NCBI GenBank assembly: GCA_002633005.1
Contig: NMRA01000303.1
Span: 4,949 to 68,948 of the forward strand
Reading direction: 5' to 3'
Length of the DNA: 64,000 nt
From: Phoronis australis
Lineage: Eukaryota > Phoronida > Phoronidae
The notes below the pieces were generated by a model. The model was given only the letters and a program-made list of their open reading frames with translations, ran no database searches and was not told where the DNA came from. Positions within the stretch are counted from its first letter, which is position 1, and every line of letters starts with the position of its first letter. Positions 34,437 to 46,800 of the stretch are shown piece after piece. The position numbers and the translations under genes are program-made.

Positions 34437-35379
34437 GCGTTCAGTAACGATAGGACCTACGCTAGGACCTAGTTAAAATCTAGCCAAAGTCACGCGTCCC
34501 CATTCAAAACAGTGGCGGATCTACGTTTTCAGTAAGGGGGGGTTTAGGATTCCCGCAAAGGTCGAATCCGAGGCGCGTGGCGCCGAGCGGGGGGAGGTCG
34601 CGTAAACCCCCTCCCGTGCCAAGACAACTTTTTGTTTTTGTAGCCAAACAGTGAAATTTCCATGCATCCTGGTACGTTTCTGGCACTTAACATGTCCCTG
34701 AAGTTTTTCTTAAGATAATTAAAAACCCTTCTCGATTTCGTCACATGAACTTGGCTCATAAGTTTCGTGAAACCATATTTGTGCACATCTGGGTATGAGT
34801 CACGCCACCAGCAAAAATTTTTGTTGGAACATCGGCTTACACACACTTTTTTAGCATACGAAAAAGTGTGGTGTGTATACAGGAGGTTTAAACAACTACC
34901 AAATATTCAACAGCATAAGGAGCACCGACGGGGCGTAAAAACTTGAATATCAGATGATCGCAACAGCCTCAAGCTGTTTAAAAACAAAGACCTGTACTTT
35001 TAGTCCGGAAATAAACATGTGTTCTGTCTCGTTACGAGAAAAACTGGCGAACGACGGTGCTCTTAGCTCATAGTCTATCATTAAAACGAAAATGAACAAT
35101 TAAGTATCACTTTATTAAGCTGAATCACGTTGACATCAATTGAAAAACGTCAAATGTATAAGGAAACAAATCATCTGAAAACAGTTTCACGAAACCAAAA
35201 CATCGTGTGCACAGTGGTGAATTCGATATACTGGACTAGTTTGCAGAGGGACCAGATGTACACTGAGAGTACACAAAAAGGCTGACCTGGTCCGTCACGA
35301 GACCTAAAGCGTACTTAGCAAAAAATTTGGAATTGAAAACTTCTCTCTAGACACTTTTTAATCCCCAGTGGTTGCTCAT

Positions 35380-35463
35380 ACTTGTAGTTTACACATCTGG
35401 TGGTCAACTGCGAGTGGTTGTCTAGGAAGGGTTTTCGCACCGTTCTGTAGTACCCGGTACTCC
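35380..35463 (-). pseudogene. hAT transposase exon relic, downstream exon (copy 1)
   Basis: A TTCTTCCAG acceptor precedes 35463. In the frame that matches the family the product reads YYRTVRKPFLDN, like the Y-x-R-x-x-x-x-PFLD segment of ZMYM/p52-type hAT transposases. It follows directly on the PR(Q)..R.NVP motif of the preceding exon. An apparent 4-base duplication (GGTA) near the start puts it out of frame in this copy. It was probably transposase in an ancestor and is not functional now. Confidence 0.55.
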
Positions 35464-35705
35464 CTGGAAGAAACAAGTATCGAGTACAGATTTAACTACG
35501 CACTATGTGAAATAAGATTTTGAATATGAAGCAGATAGACTCAAGTGGAAATACAAACCAGAATCAGTTTCTGTGCGCTCGTAGACCCTCTGCTGTACTG
35601 GGTAAATTTGACATGTCCAAAAATAATTTCTATTTCGTTTTCATTGTACACAAGCATAAAAAACCGACATTATTACAAACTGTGTAGAATTATATAACTT
35701 ATTAC

Positions 35706-35930
35706 CTGGGTGTTTCTCCAGGAACGTTGGTCCTGTCTTTCTGTTGTCTAGGCTGCCGAGGAATATTTATATCGGATCCAATGGTTTGCTCGTCTTGGAA
35801 CCATTCTACCCAGACATCTTTGATGTTTGTTCCCAACACTTGCACTTCGTCAACTGCTCTGTCAATGAGCTTGTACGCCTCTACAATGCCAGCATCTCGT
35901 TTCGCAGCTCAATTGGTACTAAGCCCCCTG
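35706..35930 (-). pseudogene. hAT transposase exon relic, upstream exon (copy 1)
   Basis: From about 35881 the minus strand reads EAYKLIDRAVDEVQVLGTN and then WVEWFQD. It ends IPRQPRQQKDRTNVPGETP at a CAG|GTAATA donor (35706). The PR...Q..R.NVP signature and the preceding helical region are typical of hAT transposases related to ZMYM/p52-repressor-like proteins. An in-frame stop lies 12 codons before EAYK (AATTGAGCT), so the exon is broken. Copy 2 preserves the same peptide with several amino-acid replacements, indicating past coding constraint. Confidence 0.65.
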
Positions 35931-37120
35931 AGGTTACCAAGTCCATTCAAAAGACTTAAGCATGCGCAACTAAATTTGATCCGTTCATCACGGACTACTT
36001 CAAACCTTGACGATGTATCCTAGGACCCATTTGCAATTTTCGAAATAAACGTCCCATCTGAACACTTGAAACCCGAAGTACTAACATCAAATAAATGCAC
36101 ATGGGCATGGGCGTTTCGTCGGTTGGGCCTTTCTGCGGAAATTCCCAGTGTAAAATGGCAATGGTGCTTATTGCAGGTAGACAGACGGTAGGTGTTGAGG
36201 ACGGCACTTCGGGCTCCTTAGGAGGCCTATTGAACATCGCACGAGTCCCGAAAGACTTTTTTGTGAAAATACAGCCTCCCAGCAAATTTCTGGTGCTGTA
36301 CACTGTTCGCGAATGCGGTCACTTTGTCAATGTGAGTGCCCCCTTGGTCATTCCTTGTATAGACATAACTTGTTAGAGTGCATCTTCAAACAGACTCGCG
36401 ACCAGACCACGGCGCCCGCCACAATGGTAATTCTTCGGAAAACGAGTTTTTTTTTTCAAAAGTATTACATGAACATGTACACTGTAGGATATTGCGCAAG
36501 ACAACTTTACTATACACCAGTTACAAACGTGTGGGGTGTAATAGGATGACACGGCATGACAGATGAGGTAAAAACGTTGCACGTCAATTCGCCTGAATAT
36601 CAGGGTTGCGACACCACAGTATTTCTCTTAATCAAATCAAAACATATGTTAGAGTAAAGAAACTAGTTACCTAAAGAAATCAACTATAGAGCTGCTATAT
36701 CATCGGTGGATCCATCTAAAATGCTTGGTTAGTCTACTTCAGAAGTGTCGACGGAAGCGCGCGCACAATTGATCTCCGGGGTTTTGCCGATGAGTCACGA
36801 AGACTCGGAAAGCGTTGATTTTCACAACACCAAATCACAATGCAAAAAAAAATATTTTCAGAGTGAACTCCCCCCTCATTTTTTCCAAGTTGGTTTACTT
36901 GGGGTTTACACACGCTGGCGGTGTCGTTTTTATTTTGCTGGAGACGTTTTTGTGTTTTTTTTGTTTTTTTTTTTAATTTTTGGATCCTGGCCCGAGGGTG
37001 GGTTTAAACCCCCTGAACCCCCCCGTAGATCCGCTACTGCAAAATACGTAAAATATCTCACGTAATCTAGCGAATTTTTGTTTTTAGCGAGGTCCTAGTG
37101 TTACTGAACGGGAGGCAGGT

Positions 37121-38394
37121 ATATTTTGTCAATGTCTGAATATGGACGAGTTTGACTCGGGAGAACCGACAGCAAGGGCTTACGAGTTGTTGCAGTCTTA
37201 CTGTGGCTACACTTCACTCACTTTGCCGGTTCCGCCGAATCATCCGACTAAGTCATCCGACGGTGTCTGTGTCGACTTCCCCCTTACAGACCAATCAGAT
37301 GTCTTAGTTTGCCGGTTGAACCGTCGGAACCGGCGATGTCAATCAAGTGCAGCCAATGACTATCTACACCATCTGATGAAGAGGCGATGAGAATATTAAA
37401 ATGTTACCAATTCATACCATTCGATGTCTTCCTGGAGTTCTCCCATAACATAACCTTTTGCAAGCCCTGCGCATGTTTATTCAGTCCAATAAAATTGAAT
37501 AAGCAACCATTTGGATTGTACTCTTCTTGATTTAAAAACAATGAAATCATTTCCTCCTCATTCACCAGTCTAAAACGCAAATTGTCAACAAGGTTATCCA
37601 AAAAGCATTTCAATGCCATGTTAGAATATGATTTGTATCAGACATTTCAGGGCTTTAGAAATATTAATGTTGGCAGGGTATGTCTATCTTTCCAGGCTTA
37701 GGATTTTTTATGTCAATCGTCATCCAGAGCGACTAGGGTTTTTTTTTCTTCTCGATGGTAAACGTTATCTGCCCTTGTTCAAAATTCAGTCGTGCGGCCA
37801 ATCATGAAAATTTGAGGTTACGAAAATACTCAAGGTGTTCCGAGTAAGCAATGGGTGGCAATAGGTTCTTCTTGGTTCTATACAATCCACGAATACTAGT
37901 CAATAAGGACACTTTAAAATCAGTTTGTTAGCGTTACAATACCAGCCTATTTCATGGTCTATGAGTTTAAGAAAAGATTTTCTTTTTAATTGTCACAAGT
38001 AAAGACAGCAACCATACCTTTGAAATCTGTGTGTTCGATGTTTTTTCCTTACACGTGATCTCACGCATGCGCATGAATAATCACGACAGGGTCTATCGCT
38101 GTTAGTTCAGCAAATAATGTTTCGCCGACGCATGCTGGGTCGCTTCAACGTACGTAAACCATCACCGAAGCCAATAAATGTGTACACAATTTATTTTATA
38201 CATATTTCATTGACATTGTCGGGGTTTCTTTTCGTTGTTCCCAAGAGCTCGACCGTTTTTGTGATCTGATGAACAGATAACCTGCGACTTCAAAGCATTG
38301 TTGGATATTGTACAAGATACCACGAATTCATACGATACCCATCTTCCATGTAATCAACCGCTCAATGTGCCTTAAGCGACTATGTTTTTTACTA
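37121..38394. other. No gene recognised with confidence
   Basis: Two neat frames, 37142-37390 (plus, 82 codons from ATG) and 37404-37619 (minus, 71 codons), lie tail to tail. Neither shows a known motif, and the first overlaps the repeated CCAATCAGATGTCTTAG word seen at 30022. A CCGACTAAGTCATCCGAC-type local repetition is present. Confidence 0.3.
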
Positions 38395-38572
38395 CAAGGT
38401 GACCGAAAAAACCCTAACCCGTAAATTTCCAATTAATCTTACAACAATCTGTTTTTTTTCAAATCTTGTAGACTTGAATTCCTGTCTATGAGATTTCTTC
38501 TTTTCATAAGAATTTAAATCTAGAATTTTAAACAAAATTTTTTGCCGTCTCGGATTTTTTGCTTTCACCCTG
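38395..38572. mobile_element. 178-bp mariner-like MITE
   Basis: The left end CAAGGTGACCGAAAAAACCC and the right end inverse (CAGGGTGAAAGCAAAAAATCC, read on the minus strand) are imperfect inverted repeats of the Tc1/mariner style. TA lies immediately outside each end (38393-38394 and 38573-38574). Confidence 0.7.
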
Positions 38573-38789
38573 TAAAACAACAAACGGTGTCTGTATACTC
38601 AGGATCTGTGTAACTAAATAGACATTACCTCTAAACGGAACTAAAAAATATTGATTGAAAAACCAGTGATTTTGAGACCTACCACTCTAGACATCTTAAG
38701 TTTCAGTATTTGGCACAAAATGAAATCGGTAGCGTAATGAGGAAATCTCTCACCAGAGACTGTCTTTAGGTAACTGACACCACAATGAT

Positions 38790-38854
38790 GACAACGACAA
38801 CAACAACAACAACAACAACAACAGCAGCAGCAACAACAACAACAACAACAACAG
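38790..38854. repeat. CAA/CAG microsatellite
   Basis: Run of ACA triplets with a short AGC interruption. Confidence 0.95.
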
Positions 38855-40697
38855 TAATAATGATTTAGTTTCTAATGAAGTTGGAGTGACAGTGGCGGAT
38901 TTGAAAGAGATGAAAGCGTTGGGGTGCTCCATAGCTACATGTACAGATTATTGCATCATGAATTTACGTACTGCATACGCAGGTCAACGATTCTTACCTC
39001 CGCTCCTAGAAATAACTTCCATATATGCAGATAAGCACGTGCGTACTACAAGAAAATAGGGATAAGGTATGACCGAATCTAATGTAGTTTCCACGAAATG
39101 TTCACTGTTGAAATTGCATGTTACTTATTCTGTCCTGGTCCGCACTTACAGAGTGGGGCAGAGTGCATGCAATCGTAGGCTTAAATAGTCGGTGCTCCGC
39201 GCGGCTATGCAGTCGACTACATATTGTGATAGGGTGTACCGCTGGGGCTCAGGACACATCCTTTTCTACAGTTTTCGCAATAAAAGGGTCCATTTGTCGG
39301 AAGCTTCGATGAAAAGGTACTTTTAATCCTTGAAAAATAATCGTTTGTTGTGTTGTCGTCATCATTGACATACTTGTGAACGTCATCACAGTTGCCATCA
39401 TCACTGTTGTTAAGATAGTGAAATGATGATAACAATTCACGTAACGCCATGCACGCAGAACAACTTTCCTCACTTGGTGTTAAAACTTTCGAATTACAAA
39501 CACAAGCCACCACCAAAGCTTACTCGCTTACTACAACTTACCTCAAGTAGACTCTGTTGAAGTGAGAACGTCAACAGCGTTGGTCTTACTGCTACCGACA
39601 CGCACAGATTTCACATTATACGTGTGTATGCTTAGTCCCGCGTAAGGTTGCAAAATAGGCATTAAATCGATATCATAGTTGAGGCAAACACGGACTCTAT
39701 ATTACTGGTGTTCCCTTTGTTCATACATGCAGGCCTATGTATGTTTGTACTGTGTAAAGTGTATTAGCTGTCGATCAAAAACTTCCTACAGTGAGATTGT
39801 CGAAAAATAAAATTCAAGGATAAGTCAGGGTACTGCTACTAGAACGAAACAACATGATAGCGAACACTGAGATTACTTGAATCACACATTGCCCTTATTT
39901 CCTTTAATCTGATATCTTGTCTATGTATCTTTATGAAACGTATAGACACGAATCGCTAAAGGTAATGTGTTAACAAACTGGCATATCTGATATCGCGAAA
40001 CATTATCTATAACTAGGCCAACACGTGAAGCTACTGCTCAAGTTAGAATATGTACGTCAGTTTTTCAATCATGGGCTTGAATATATAACAAGGTTTTTTA
40101 AACGTTAATAGTAAAATAATGCAAATACAAGCAGCACTGAAAGTGACGAAATGTTTATAATTTACAGATGTCATTCGACTGACGAAACACATCCTGTGTT
40201 CTAAATTGGATGTAAAGGAAATAATATCTTTAACGCAAGCACACACTGATCATTTCAATGAAAGGATCCTGGTCAACGGCGAACACCACAGGAACCTAAC
40301 TCCATAATTTTTCCAAAACGAGGATAAGCACTTTCTGTGTAAAATGAACTACGAGGTCTCTGTGTGCTGCAAAATCACAGCTTCATTCATTCGATGTACT
40401 GTTACTACAGACTCAGGTGCGTATTCATGAATTTGTGCGAACACTGGCTGTCCTTTCTTCTGTTACGTCATCTACTTTCCTAAGTCAATTTTTAGCTTTG
40501 ATTTTTACCAAGAGTAAACTCTACGCCGAATTCTTTATATCATTGTCGAGCAAAGTCTCCAATTTTAAGGACTAATTCTCTATTTAAATTCAGATGTATA
40601 CAACGTCACGACTTTAAAAAATTCTCACTAATTTGACACAATATAACGGACAAGTGAAATCTTACTTTCTTTCTATAACAGATATCCAGGTCCACTT
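38855..40697. other. No gene recognised
   Basis: An open minus-strand frame at 39217-39516 is Asn/Asp-rich because of GTTGTCGTC-type low complexity; no domain seen. Confidence 0.35.
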
Positions 40698-40827
40698 TTC
40701 CGTGTTCACGCTCTGTACCTTAGTTACCAATGGACAATATTTCCGTGTTCACGCTCTGTGCCTTAGTTACCAATGGACAATATTTCCGTGTTCACGCTCT
40801 GTACCTTAGTTACCAATGGACAATATT
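40698..40827. repeat. 43-bp minisatellite, 3 units
   Basis: Three units of TCCGTGTTCACGCTCTGTAC (C or G at one site) plus CTTAGTTACCAATGGACAAT and ATT. Confidence 0.95.
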
Positions 40828-42129
40828 TTCAAAAATTGCGGACATTCACAGCAGTGTTAGACGACTTTGAAAAAATAAAAAATGGCAATTTTGCAATTAT
40901 TTTGTCCGAAATTAGTGATACTATTTTGTCCGAAATTAGTGAGATTTTATACCAAAAGAGTACCTCAGCCATAACAAAAACGAAGTGATAGAAAAATAAC
41001 TGCTACATTATGGCGTAAACAGAGTCCACGCATGCGGAGATCTGGAGAACGAAGTGAAGTACCTATTTGGGACTGTTTTATTTAATCGCTCAAAAAGGTC
41101 CTGTGTAATTTGTTTTTAACTTTATACCAATCTCCTATTAATTGGATCACGTGACCATGACTTTGTAATAATACTTAGCAAAAAGGAAAGGTATATCAAT
41201 ATCAAATGAACAGTATCAATACGATGACCAAATTTCGTTTGATAAAAATGTTCAGGAAGAAATCTCCAACACGCTGTTACAGTTTTCTAAATGTTGTGCA
41301 ACCTAGGGATTCTTTCAGGAAAAACAGAAACGTCCTATTTTCATCCCTCCACGTGCAAAAGTGCAACATTTTAAAAATTCCTAATAACTTCTTGGCGAAC
41401 AGAGCATAAAGCATAGAAACTGGAAGTTGGATATAAATCCGATCAGATATGATGTTCCAAAGTTAGCCAAATTTTAACATTTTTCTAGGATCCTGCATAT
41501 CCCTAATTCAAAGAGGATTCAACTTAGCTATTTTCATTTGGACACACGTACAAAAGTATAACAGTGGTTGGCATCATAGTACATTTGGCCACCAGTGGGC
41601 AGATATGATTTCCTATGCATGTAAACAGATCCAATCCCAACTTAGAGGTAGGCAATAAAGTTGTCATCCCCTGTAAAACTAGTGTTTGTGGAGTTTGGCC
41701 TTGATGTCACTCAACATAATTGTTAATAAAATATATTAAAGTATTTGTTCTTGCAGTTGCATACGGGTATTGTTTGTAGTTGAATGCAGCTCTGCAACTA
41801 CGACGATTTATTTACATATCAGGCGTTTTATTGCTCAGAACTGTTGCTTTTTGAACTGTTTACTTGAATTCCACACCGTAGGCCTACAAGTACATTCATT
41901 CTGCATATAGTGAAAACATTATATGTAAACTGTTGCTCTCGGAGGAGCAAGTTTGGTTACCTGCGACTGCAATTTAATAATGAAGGTCGTATTGATTTCT
42001 AATGGTCTCCGCATGAATTCAACGCAATTAATGATTTAAAACAGGGGTTCTCAAGCATTTAAGAGTGAATACGGGGTTTACTAAAAGCTAGCGGATACGG
42101 ATGCACTTTTAACTTTAAATTCGTCACGA
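40828..42129. other. No gene recognised
   Basis: Includes a doubled word TTTTGTCCGAAATTAGTGA (about 40900-40940). Nothing else supported. Confidence 0.35.
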
Positions 42130-42845
42130 TAGCGTAAGACACCTAGACTTTCCCGTCCACTCACAATTCTTCTCTCTCGTAAGCTATTCGCCTCTCGCGG
42201 GTATATTACTACTCCAGAATCGAATTTCCTGTCTCGCGGACACATTTCCTTGCTCCCGCACATAATTCCATGCCTGTGGTTCCACTTCCCGATCACAAAC
42301 TTGTCAATCGAGCTCCTGGACTATTTTGGTTGCTGTTTCATTTTTCTATAAATTATTTGAATGTTTTGAAATCAAACGTCATTCTCTCACTGTATACTGT
42401 GAATGCCATGTAGCTTACCAAAGTTCACTGCAAAAGGCCCCAATCCTTGATCAATTCTCTTTTTCATGGGGTCACACGAGGACAACCCGATATGCATTGT
42501 ACAGCCCAAACTAAGTTTAATAGCACTATGCTTTAACCACTTTGTCAATATACACGTTGCTGAACATTTGTTTTGTTTTTGTTTTCAATTTTATAGCAGC
42601 AGTTGTGAAATAATTATGAATAGTTAAAATTGATGAGAATGTATTCCCCATTAAACACTTTTCACAGTTGATTTATGCGTAGATATTTTATATCAGGTCA
42701 TGCCATGCGGCGCGAGAGAAGGGAACGGTGCCAGATGGTATAGAATAGCTTTCGCGGACAAGGAATAATGTGCGGGAAAGGGGGGACACGTCCGCGAGAG
42801 GGGAATAGCGTGAGCAAGAGAATTTTTTGCCCGGGAAGCGCGGGA
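42130..42845. repeat. Inverted pair of GA/GCG-rich segments
   Basis: 42130-42300 read on the minus strand and 42705-42845 on the plus strand share GTGCGGGA-AAGG, TGTCCGCGAGA and GCGAGAGG(C/G)GAATAGC words in similar order. They form diverged inverted arms around about 400 bases without features. Ends are not sharp. Confidence 0.45.
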
Positions 42846-42959
42846 TGTTTAGGTGCTTAGCAGAGGTAACATTAAAAATAATTATGACAATGTTATTTTA
42901 CTTTAAGGAAGATCATGTGATGACCCTTTATGAGCCCACATATATACATGTGCACACAT

Positions 42960-43060
42960 TGCAGTCACCATGTGTCCGGCGGTGTCCGTCGTCTAGTGAC
43001 TGGCGTCCGGTATCCGGCGTCCGTCCATCCGATGTCCGGCATCCGTCTGTCCAGCGTCGG
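42960..43060. repeat. Degenerate GTCCGGC/GTCCGTC repeats
   Basis: About ten imperfect copies of a 7-11-bp GTCCG(G/T)(C/A)-type word. Open frames across it on both strands reflect this repetition. Confidence 0.7.
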
Positions 43061-44273
43061 CAGTTGCATATCCTCAGCTCCTTGTATGATCTTTGTCAAA
43101 TACGTGACAACGACTGAAGATGCTTTTCTGACGGATCCGGTTGTCGAAATGCATCCTGGAGGCAACTTTAGGTTTTTTGTGTTTGACTCTATATCTTCGG
43201 CGCTTCTTTATCTTTGAAACCATGAAAAGACGGTTATGAAATTTAGCTTGCATGTTTCTACTGGCGACGTTACAACACTGGGCCCGTCAATGTTCGGACA
43301 TAATGCTGCGCCCCCTAGTTCTGTCAAACCACTTGACTATTTTTGCGAAATTTAACACCTGTTTCTGTAATATATAAAGCAGCAAATCTATAATTTTTGG
43401 ACAAATGTCACAAACGCTGCGCCTTGTTCGGAAATTGAAATTTTGGCGTCAACCTTTATAGATGTTCGTGTAGTTCGTTTTTGGAGGATTTCCTTTGCGT
43501 CCCTTCGAGGCTTTTAAGATTACCAGTAAATTGCTTCCTCCAGTGGGAATGCTTAAATTAATGATCATCCCATGTATCTGTGCTGTTAGCCGCATTCCGA
43601 CCTTTAGCGCAAAGTCAGCTTCGTGCAAGCCGAAAATACAGTCCGCTTTCCGACTTCATCGACTTCCTTATTTAGAAAGTCACAAGAATTGACTAGTATC
43701 ACAAGTATCATTACTTAAGCATATAAACACAAAATGGACGTAACGAATACATAAAACGCCATCTGTTATTTTGTTATTACTCTGTATGTAATGAATTATT
43801 CTAGGTATCGTATTTGCAGAATAATACGAAGACACTTGCGAAGTTGGTAAGGCAAGGTTTCTACCAGTGCTGCCCATTTACTTCGAACTAACACTAGCGT
43901 GGTTTACATGGAGAATGAGCTTATGAAGCAACGAGGGGACCAATCTGTGACCTTGTTGGAAAGCTCTGCCTTCGTTGCTAACTTACTTGACCTCGTTTCG
44001 GCAGTAATGAGCCATCATAGATCGGAGTCGGCTCGTGTCTAGGTTCTAGTCTAACTGGGGTGTATGTGGTGCACACGATGGACGCATATTAACGCTTTGC
44101 ATTGCTCTTGAAATTAGGCGCACCGCACGAAGATGTCGGATAATAAAGTTGGAGGGCGTTTTTAGAAATTTCAAATGAGATGCTGATGGTATGTTTATTG
44201 TTTATGCAGTCAGGTGACCATGGCATTGCTACCCGGCGTTTTTGATTCTAGCCTCAAATGAACTGGACACAAC
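43061..44273. other. No gene recognised
   Basis: Short frames without motif; nothing supported. Confidence 0.3.
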
Positions 44274-44503
44274 CAGTAGCGTGCAAAAGGGGACGGGGGG
44301 ACGACGGGCCACAACCCCCGGACATTCACATCGATGGCATCAAGTCATTATGAATAAACTTTTTGAAATTGTGACTGATTTGTAGCTAAATTAACTGAAT
44401 AAAGTTCATGTTAAATCTTTTTACTGGGGTCCATGCATTTCAGTATAGTAAGTACCATCTAAAACAATCGCCCAGGGCATCACAAAATCTCAGCACGCTA
44501 CTG
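44274..44503. mobile_element. 230-bp MITE with CAGTAGCGTGC ends
   Basis: The left end CAGTAGCGTGC is matched by its exact inverse GCACGCTACTG at 44493-44503. AAC lies on both sides, a possible but short target duplication. A run of GGGGACGGGGGGACGACGGG just inside the left end resembles the G-rich subterminal sequence of the hAT-like family. Confidence 0.7.
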
Positions 44504-45023
44504 AACTCGGTTGACACTTGAGAATGTGCCAAATTTTTAATACGACAGGAGTCTCATGCTAGGCGTGCAGTGCAGGCATCATTTTGTTATATTTACATAA
44601 CACCACTAATAACCGCGAAAGCCCAAAGGGACCATTACGTAGCTTTACGTATCTGAATACAGACTTCTGCTAATTTGTAGTGGTTTATACTCATTTGCCG
44701 AGTGATTCATTCATTATGAATCTATTTCAATTTCTGACTTCATAACCACCATTATAACGGTTATCTAACATTGATAGAAATGTTGAGCGTTGTTTATGTG
44801 GTATGACTATTACCTTGGGCGTGTTGTGACGTAGTTTGTCGCACCACTCCGTTTCATACAATGGCGAGTATCGAGTGTTTTGATTAAAACTGCATTTCGC
44901 CCAGTTTTGTTGACTAATCTATGAACAGGCGTGGACTCAAGTAGGATAAGTGTCCACTTCCTTAACTCAAGGTTCGAGTCCCACTAAGGCACACTGCTAG
45001 ACCTCATGAAATCGATCTCATAA

Positions 45024-45241
45024 CATGCGAGCACCCAGTCTAAAGTATAGGGGGCTCGAATTTTTGACAATGTGTACCTTTTACTAACAAAAAATCTGGG
45101 GACTAAAAAACGGGGTACCACGTCCAGGGCTATGAATTGTGCATTCGCGCCTTTTTAGTGGACTTATGTCTCGTTTTCTGGGACTTTTTGTTTCTGTGAG
45201 GCGGACCTTTTTGCACATTTCGCCCCCTGGATGCGCGCATG
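45024..45241. mobile_element. CATGCG MITE, copy A (218 bp)
   Basis: It starts CATGCGAGCACCC and ends ATGCGCGCATG, with the 5-bp duplication CATAA on both sides (45019-45023 and 45242-45246). It is homologous along its length to copy B at 47579-47827, sharing GGGGGCTCGAATT, TGGACTTATGTCTC and GGCGGACCTTTT. The hAT copy 2 target duplication starts at the last base of this element's duplication. Confidence 0.8.
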
Positions 45242-46244
45242 CATAACATCCAGTGGCGGATCTACGTTTTCAGTAAGGGGAGTTTAGGATTCCCGCAAAG
45301 GTCGAATCCGAGGCCCGTGGTGCCGAGCGGGGGGAGGTCGAGGGGAGGTTTCCCTCTACTCGTGTAAGACAATTTTTTGTTTTTGTAGCCAAACATGGAA
45401 ATTTCCATGCATCCTGGTAAGTTTCTGGCACTTAACATGCCTCTGGAGTTTTTCTTAAGATAATTTAAAACCCTTCTCGATTTCGTCACTCATGAACTTG
45501 GCTCAAAACTTTCGTGAAACCATATGTGTGCACATTTGGGTATGAGTCATGCTACCAGCAAAAACTTTTGTTTGAACATCTTCTTACATACACCTATTTT
45601 AGCATACGAAAAGTGTTGTGTGTATACAGGGGTTTAGGCAACTACCAAATATTCAAAAGCATAAGGAGCACCGACTGGGCGTAAAAACTTAAATATCAGA
45701 TGATCGCGTAGCAGCAGCCTCACGTTGTTTAATAACGAAGACCGGAGTCCGGAAATAAACATGTGTTCTGTCTCCTTACGAGAAAAACCGACTATAGATG
45801 GTGCTCTCAGCTCATAGTCTATTATTAAGAGCGACAATAAACGATTAAGTATCACTTTATTTAACTGAATTGCGTTGACAACAATTGAAAAACGTCAAAT
45901 GTATCAGGAAGCAAATCATCTGAAAACAGTTTCACGAAACCAAAACGTTCTGTACACCTTCGTGAAAAGATATACAGGACCAGTTGGCAGAGGGACCACT
46001 AGATGTACACTGAGAGTTCACAAAAAGGCTGGCCTGGTCCGTCACGAGACCAAAAGTACACCTGTGCTTATTATCCCTATAAAAATAGTCGATCTGCCGC
46101 GGGACCAAACACTACTGGCTGAGATAAATAGTTTTAGAAAGCACATTTTGGTAAAAAGCATCACGAGACTCTACACAAATCAAGCTGGCCTGGTCCGTCG
46201 CGAGACCTAAAGTGTACTATGCAAATTGAAAACTTTTCTTTAGA

Positions 46245-46354
46245 CACTTTTTAATCCCCAGTGGTTGCTCATACGTGTATTTTACACATCTGGTGGTCAA
46301 CTGCTGCGAGAACGATTGTCTAGGAAGGGTTTTCGCACCTTTCTTTAGTACTCA
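46245..46354 (-). pseudogene. hAT transposase exon relic, downstream exon (copy 2)
   Basis: Follows a TTCTTCCAG acceptor and encodes the VRKPFLDN segment in the same register as copy 1. A TAA three codons in, and a later shift around the TCTCGCAGCAG insertion, break it differently from copy 1. Confidence 0.5.
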
Positions 46355-46593
46355 CTGGAAGAAACAAGTATTGAGAACAAATTGAACAACGCACTATGTG
46401 AAATACATTTTGGATATGAAGCAGATAGACTCAAGTGGAAATACAAACCAGAATCAGTTTCTGTGCGCTCGTAGACCCTCTGCTGTACTGGGTAAATTTG
46501 GCATGTCCAAAAATAATTTCTATTTCGTTTTCATTGTACACAAGCATAAAAAGCCGACATTATTACAAACTGTGTAGAATTATAACTTACTAC

Positions 46594-46800
46594 CTGGGTG
46601 TTTCTCCAGGAACGTTAGTCCTATCCTTCTGTTGTCGAGACTGTCGAGGAATCTGTATATCGGATCCAATGGTTTCCTCGTCTTGGAACCATTCTATCCA
46701 GACATCTTCGATGTTTGTTCCCAACGCTTGAACTTCGTCAACTGCTGAGTCAATGAGCTTGTAAGCCTCTACAATGTCAGCATCTTGTTTCGCAGCTCAG
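46594..46800 (-). pseudogene. hAT transposase exon relic, upstream exon (copy 2)
   Basis: From about 46769 it reads EAYKLIDSAVDEVQALGTN and then WIEWFQD. It ends IPRQSRQQKDRTNVPGETP at CAG|GTAGTA (46594). The ten or so differences from copy 1 are mostly conservative, as expected for copies that diverged while the transposase was still active. No stop is seen from about 46800 to 46594, but the neighbouring exon is broken. Confidence 0.65.

Larger units (their letters stand above)
34510..37039 (-). mobile_element. hAT-like DNA transposon, copy 1 (2530 bp)
   Basis: It starts CAGTGGCGGATCTACG and ends CGTAGATCCGCTACTG. It is flanked by the 5-bp duplication CAAAA (34505-34509 and 37040-37044). 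It carries decayed transposase exons on the minus strand (35706-35930 and 35380-35463). Copy 2 at 45251-48152 aligns along its length. A 5-bp duplication is unusual for hAT (8 bp is usual) but is known for the hAT5 group. G/C-rich terminal regions (GGGGGGG just inside both ends) are typical of this family here. Confidence 0.85.
34437..37120 (-). mobile_element. MITE (satellite-embedded family) split by a hAT insertion
   Basis: The two parts 34437-34509 and 37040-37120, read on the minus strand and joined across one copy of CAAAA, parallel the insert at 2791-2942 from end to end. That includes GCCTCCCGTTCAGTAAC, GAGATT(A)-like internal blocks and the terminal repeated CTAGGTCCTA. The hAT element at 34510-37039 landed in its middle. 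Confidence 0.8.

Noticed and set aside
36095-36376. Plus-strand frames inside hAT copy 1 (and equivalents in copy 2)
   Set aside because: They are antisense to the minus-strand transposase relic and are not conserved in length or frame between the two copies.
37142-37390. 82-codon plus-strand gene starting MDEFDSGEPTA
   Set aside because: It has an ATG and a clean stop but no recognisable motif, no partner exon, and overlaps a repeated word. Kept only as a note in the interval description.
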